From Candolleomyces eurysporus (lineage: Eukaryota; Basidiomycota; Agaricomycetes; Agaricales; Psathyrellaceae), in assembly GCA_027579435.1 (NCBI GenBank), contig JANBPK010001161.1, positions 1 to 18,437 of the forward strand: a stretch of DNA of 18,437 nucleotides, in the 5' to 3' direction. Made by a program: the position numbers and the translations under genes. Positions 17,879-18,437 of the stretch are shown here, in pieces (the stretch's first letter is position 1; each line of letters begins with the position of its first letter). A model generated the notes under the pieces. The model was not told the DNA's origin. It did not search any database and saw only the letters and a list, made by a program, of their open reading frames with translations.

Positions 17879-18437
17879 GTGATCTAGAACGGCGAGACTA
17901 CTAAAACACACAACCTAACACCTACACCAACTCTAAGTCGAGCCGTGCGAGATAAGCGGTATGAATAGACCTTTGTAGTCGTGCCGTACCAAATCGGGGG
18001 TGCGAGTATGGGGGGNTAGTGTAGAGTATTAAGAATTTACAGATTCTCTCTCTTGTGCACACTAATTTCAAGTAATCGAGGAGTACTCGATAATCACACA
18101 GTTAACCCTAAGGTTACTTCTTTATAGCTTTGATCTTTCCTTTAACTTAGTATCACGCCGCGCGAGATAAAAGTCACAAATCCAGTCGATTGCAAACGCA
18201 AAGTAAACACAAAATAAAAACAGCAGTAATTTCTCTCCGGGGAAAAAACTATGCTAAGAGAGTCCAATATATATACTATCTGGAGCCGCGCGATCACCAG
18301 AGCATGATAAATAGGTGTACACGAGATTTATAAATAAAGAGAGTCCAGGCCCCAGCTAGAGAGAGAGATAAAGAGATACAAAGAGGGTATTGGATACGCC
18401 AAGGCGCCGCCGCGCCACTCCTGCGCTCGCGCTGTGA
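17879..18437. repeat. LTR-like repetitive sequence running off the window edge
   Basis: The sequence changes character at about 17879 (TGATCTAGAACGGCGAGAC, then ACTAAAACACACAACC), a start resembling LTR-B in style (TGAT, then A/C-rich) but not in detail. It has no coding capacity. It carries internal repeats: GCCGTGCGAGATAA at 17942, GCCGCGCGAGATAA at 18157 and GCCGCGCGAT at 18285; AAGAGAGTCCA at 18256 and 18337; and the arms TCGAG/CTCGA around GAGTA near 18078. It ends in a GC-rich, CpG-rich segment. A different LTR family is the best guess; the 3' end lies outside the window. Confidence 0.4.

Overview
The window looks like a repeat-rich stretch of a basidiomycete genome, most likely an agaricomycete. 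The reasons are: two multi-exon gene models with short introns (42-69 bp) whose splice phases agree; a fungal TET/JBP-type dioxygenase gene; the C-terminal part of a KDZ (Kyakuja-Dileera-Zisupton) type transposase; Ty3/gypsy and LINE reverse transcriptase remnants; and one MITE. There are no rRNA or tRNA genes, CRISPR arrays or bacterial-style operons that I can see. Scattered single Ns, very dense between 13.1 and 14.7 kb, suggest an assembly with ambiguous or collapsed repeat positions.

Layout from left to right. 1-359: the 3' part of a diverged long terminal repeat (family 'LTR-B'). 360-~693: a LINE reverse transcriptase remnant. ~747-1466: C-terminal end of a KDZ-type transposase with one in-frame stop. 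1467-2828: a complete LTR-B copy. 2829-6395: minus-strand gag-pol of a Ty3/gypsy element ('element A'), lacking integrase. 6396-7745: a second complete LTR-B copy. 7746-~8691: the N-terminal part of the same gag. 9105-9467: a candidate 5' LTR of element A. The two 1.35-kb LTR-B copies flank the gag-pol but are probably not its own LTRs: gag continues on the far side of the right copy, which sits in gag as a solo LTR with a decayed 4-bp target duplication, and no primer-binding site or polypurine tract adjoins either copy.

~9529-14762 (+): a large split gene. It has a poorly defined 5' end, a TET/JBP-like 2-oxoglutarate/Fe(II) dioxygenase core with all expected metal and 2OG ligands (exon 10751-11409), a C-terminal extension, a 48-bp minisatellite encoding SAAQQPA-type repeats, and, joined by two phase-compatible introns, a ~600-residue open region of unknown function. 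The dioxygenase part is interrupted by a 272-bp MITE with 28-bp perfect inverted repeats and by several nonsense codons, most explicable as C-to-T changes. A 113-bp tandem duplication covers the 3' end.

15196-17107 (-): an apparently intact eight-exon gene for a 506-residue protein I do not recognise, convergent with the gene above. From ~17879 to the end lies AT-rich, repeat-bearing, LTR-like sequence.

Theme: a KDZ-type transposase remnant and a TET/JBP gene lie on the same strand, separated by a block made only of retroelements. Retrocopies, target duplication, minisatellite and coding sequence all show CpG-to-TpG/CpA type changes, as expected from deamination of 5-methylcytosine. This fits the known association of fungal TET/JBP genes with KDZ transposons, but the two being parts of one original element is an inference.
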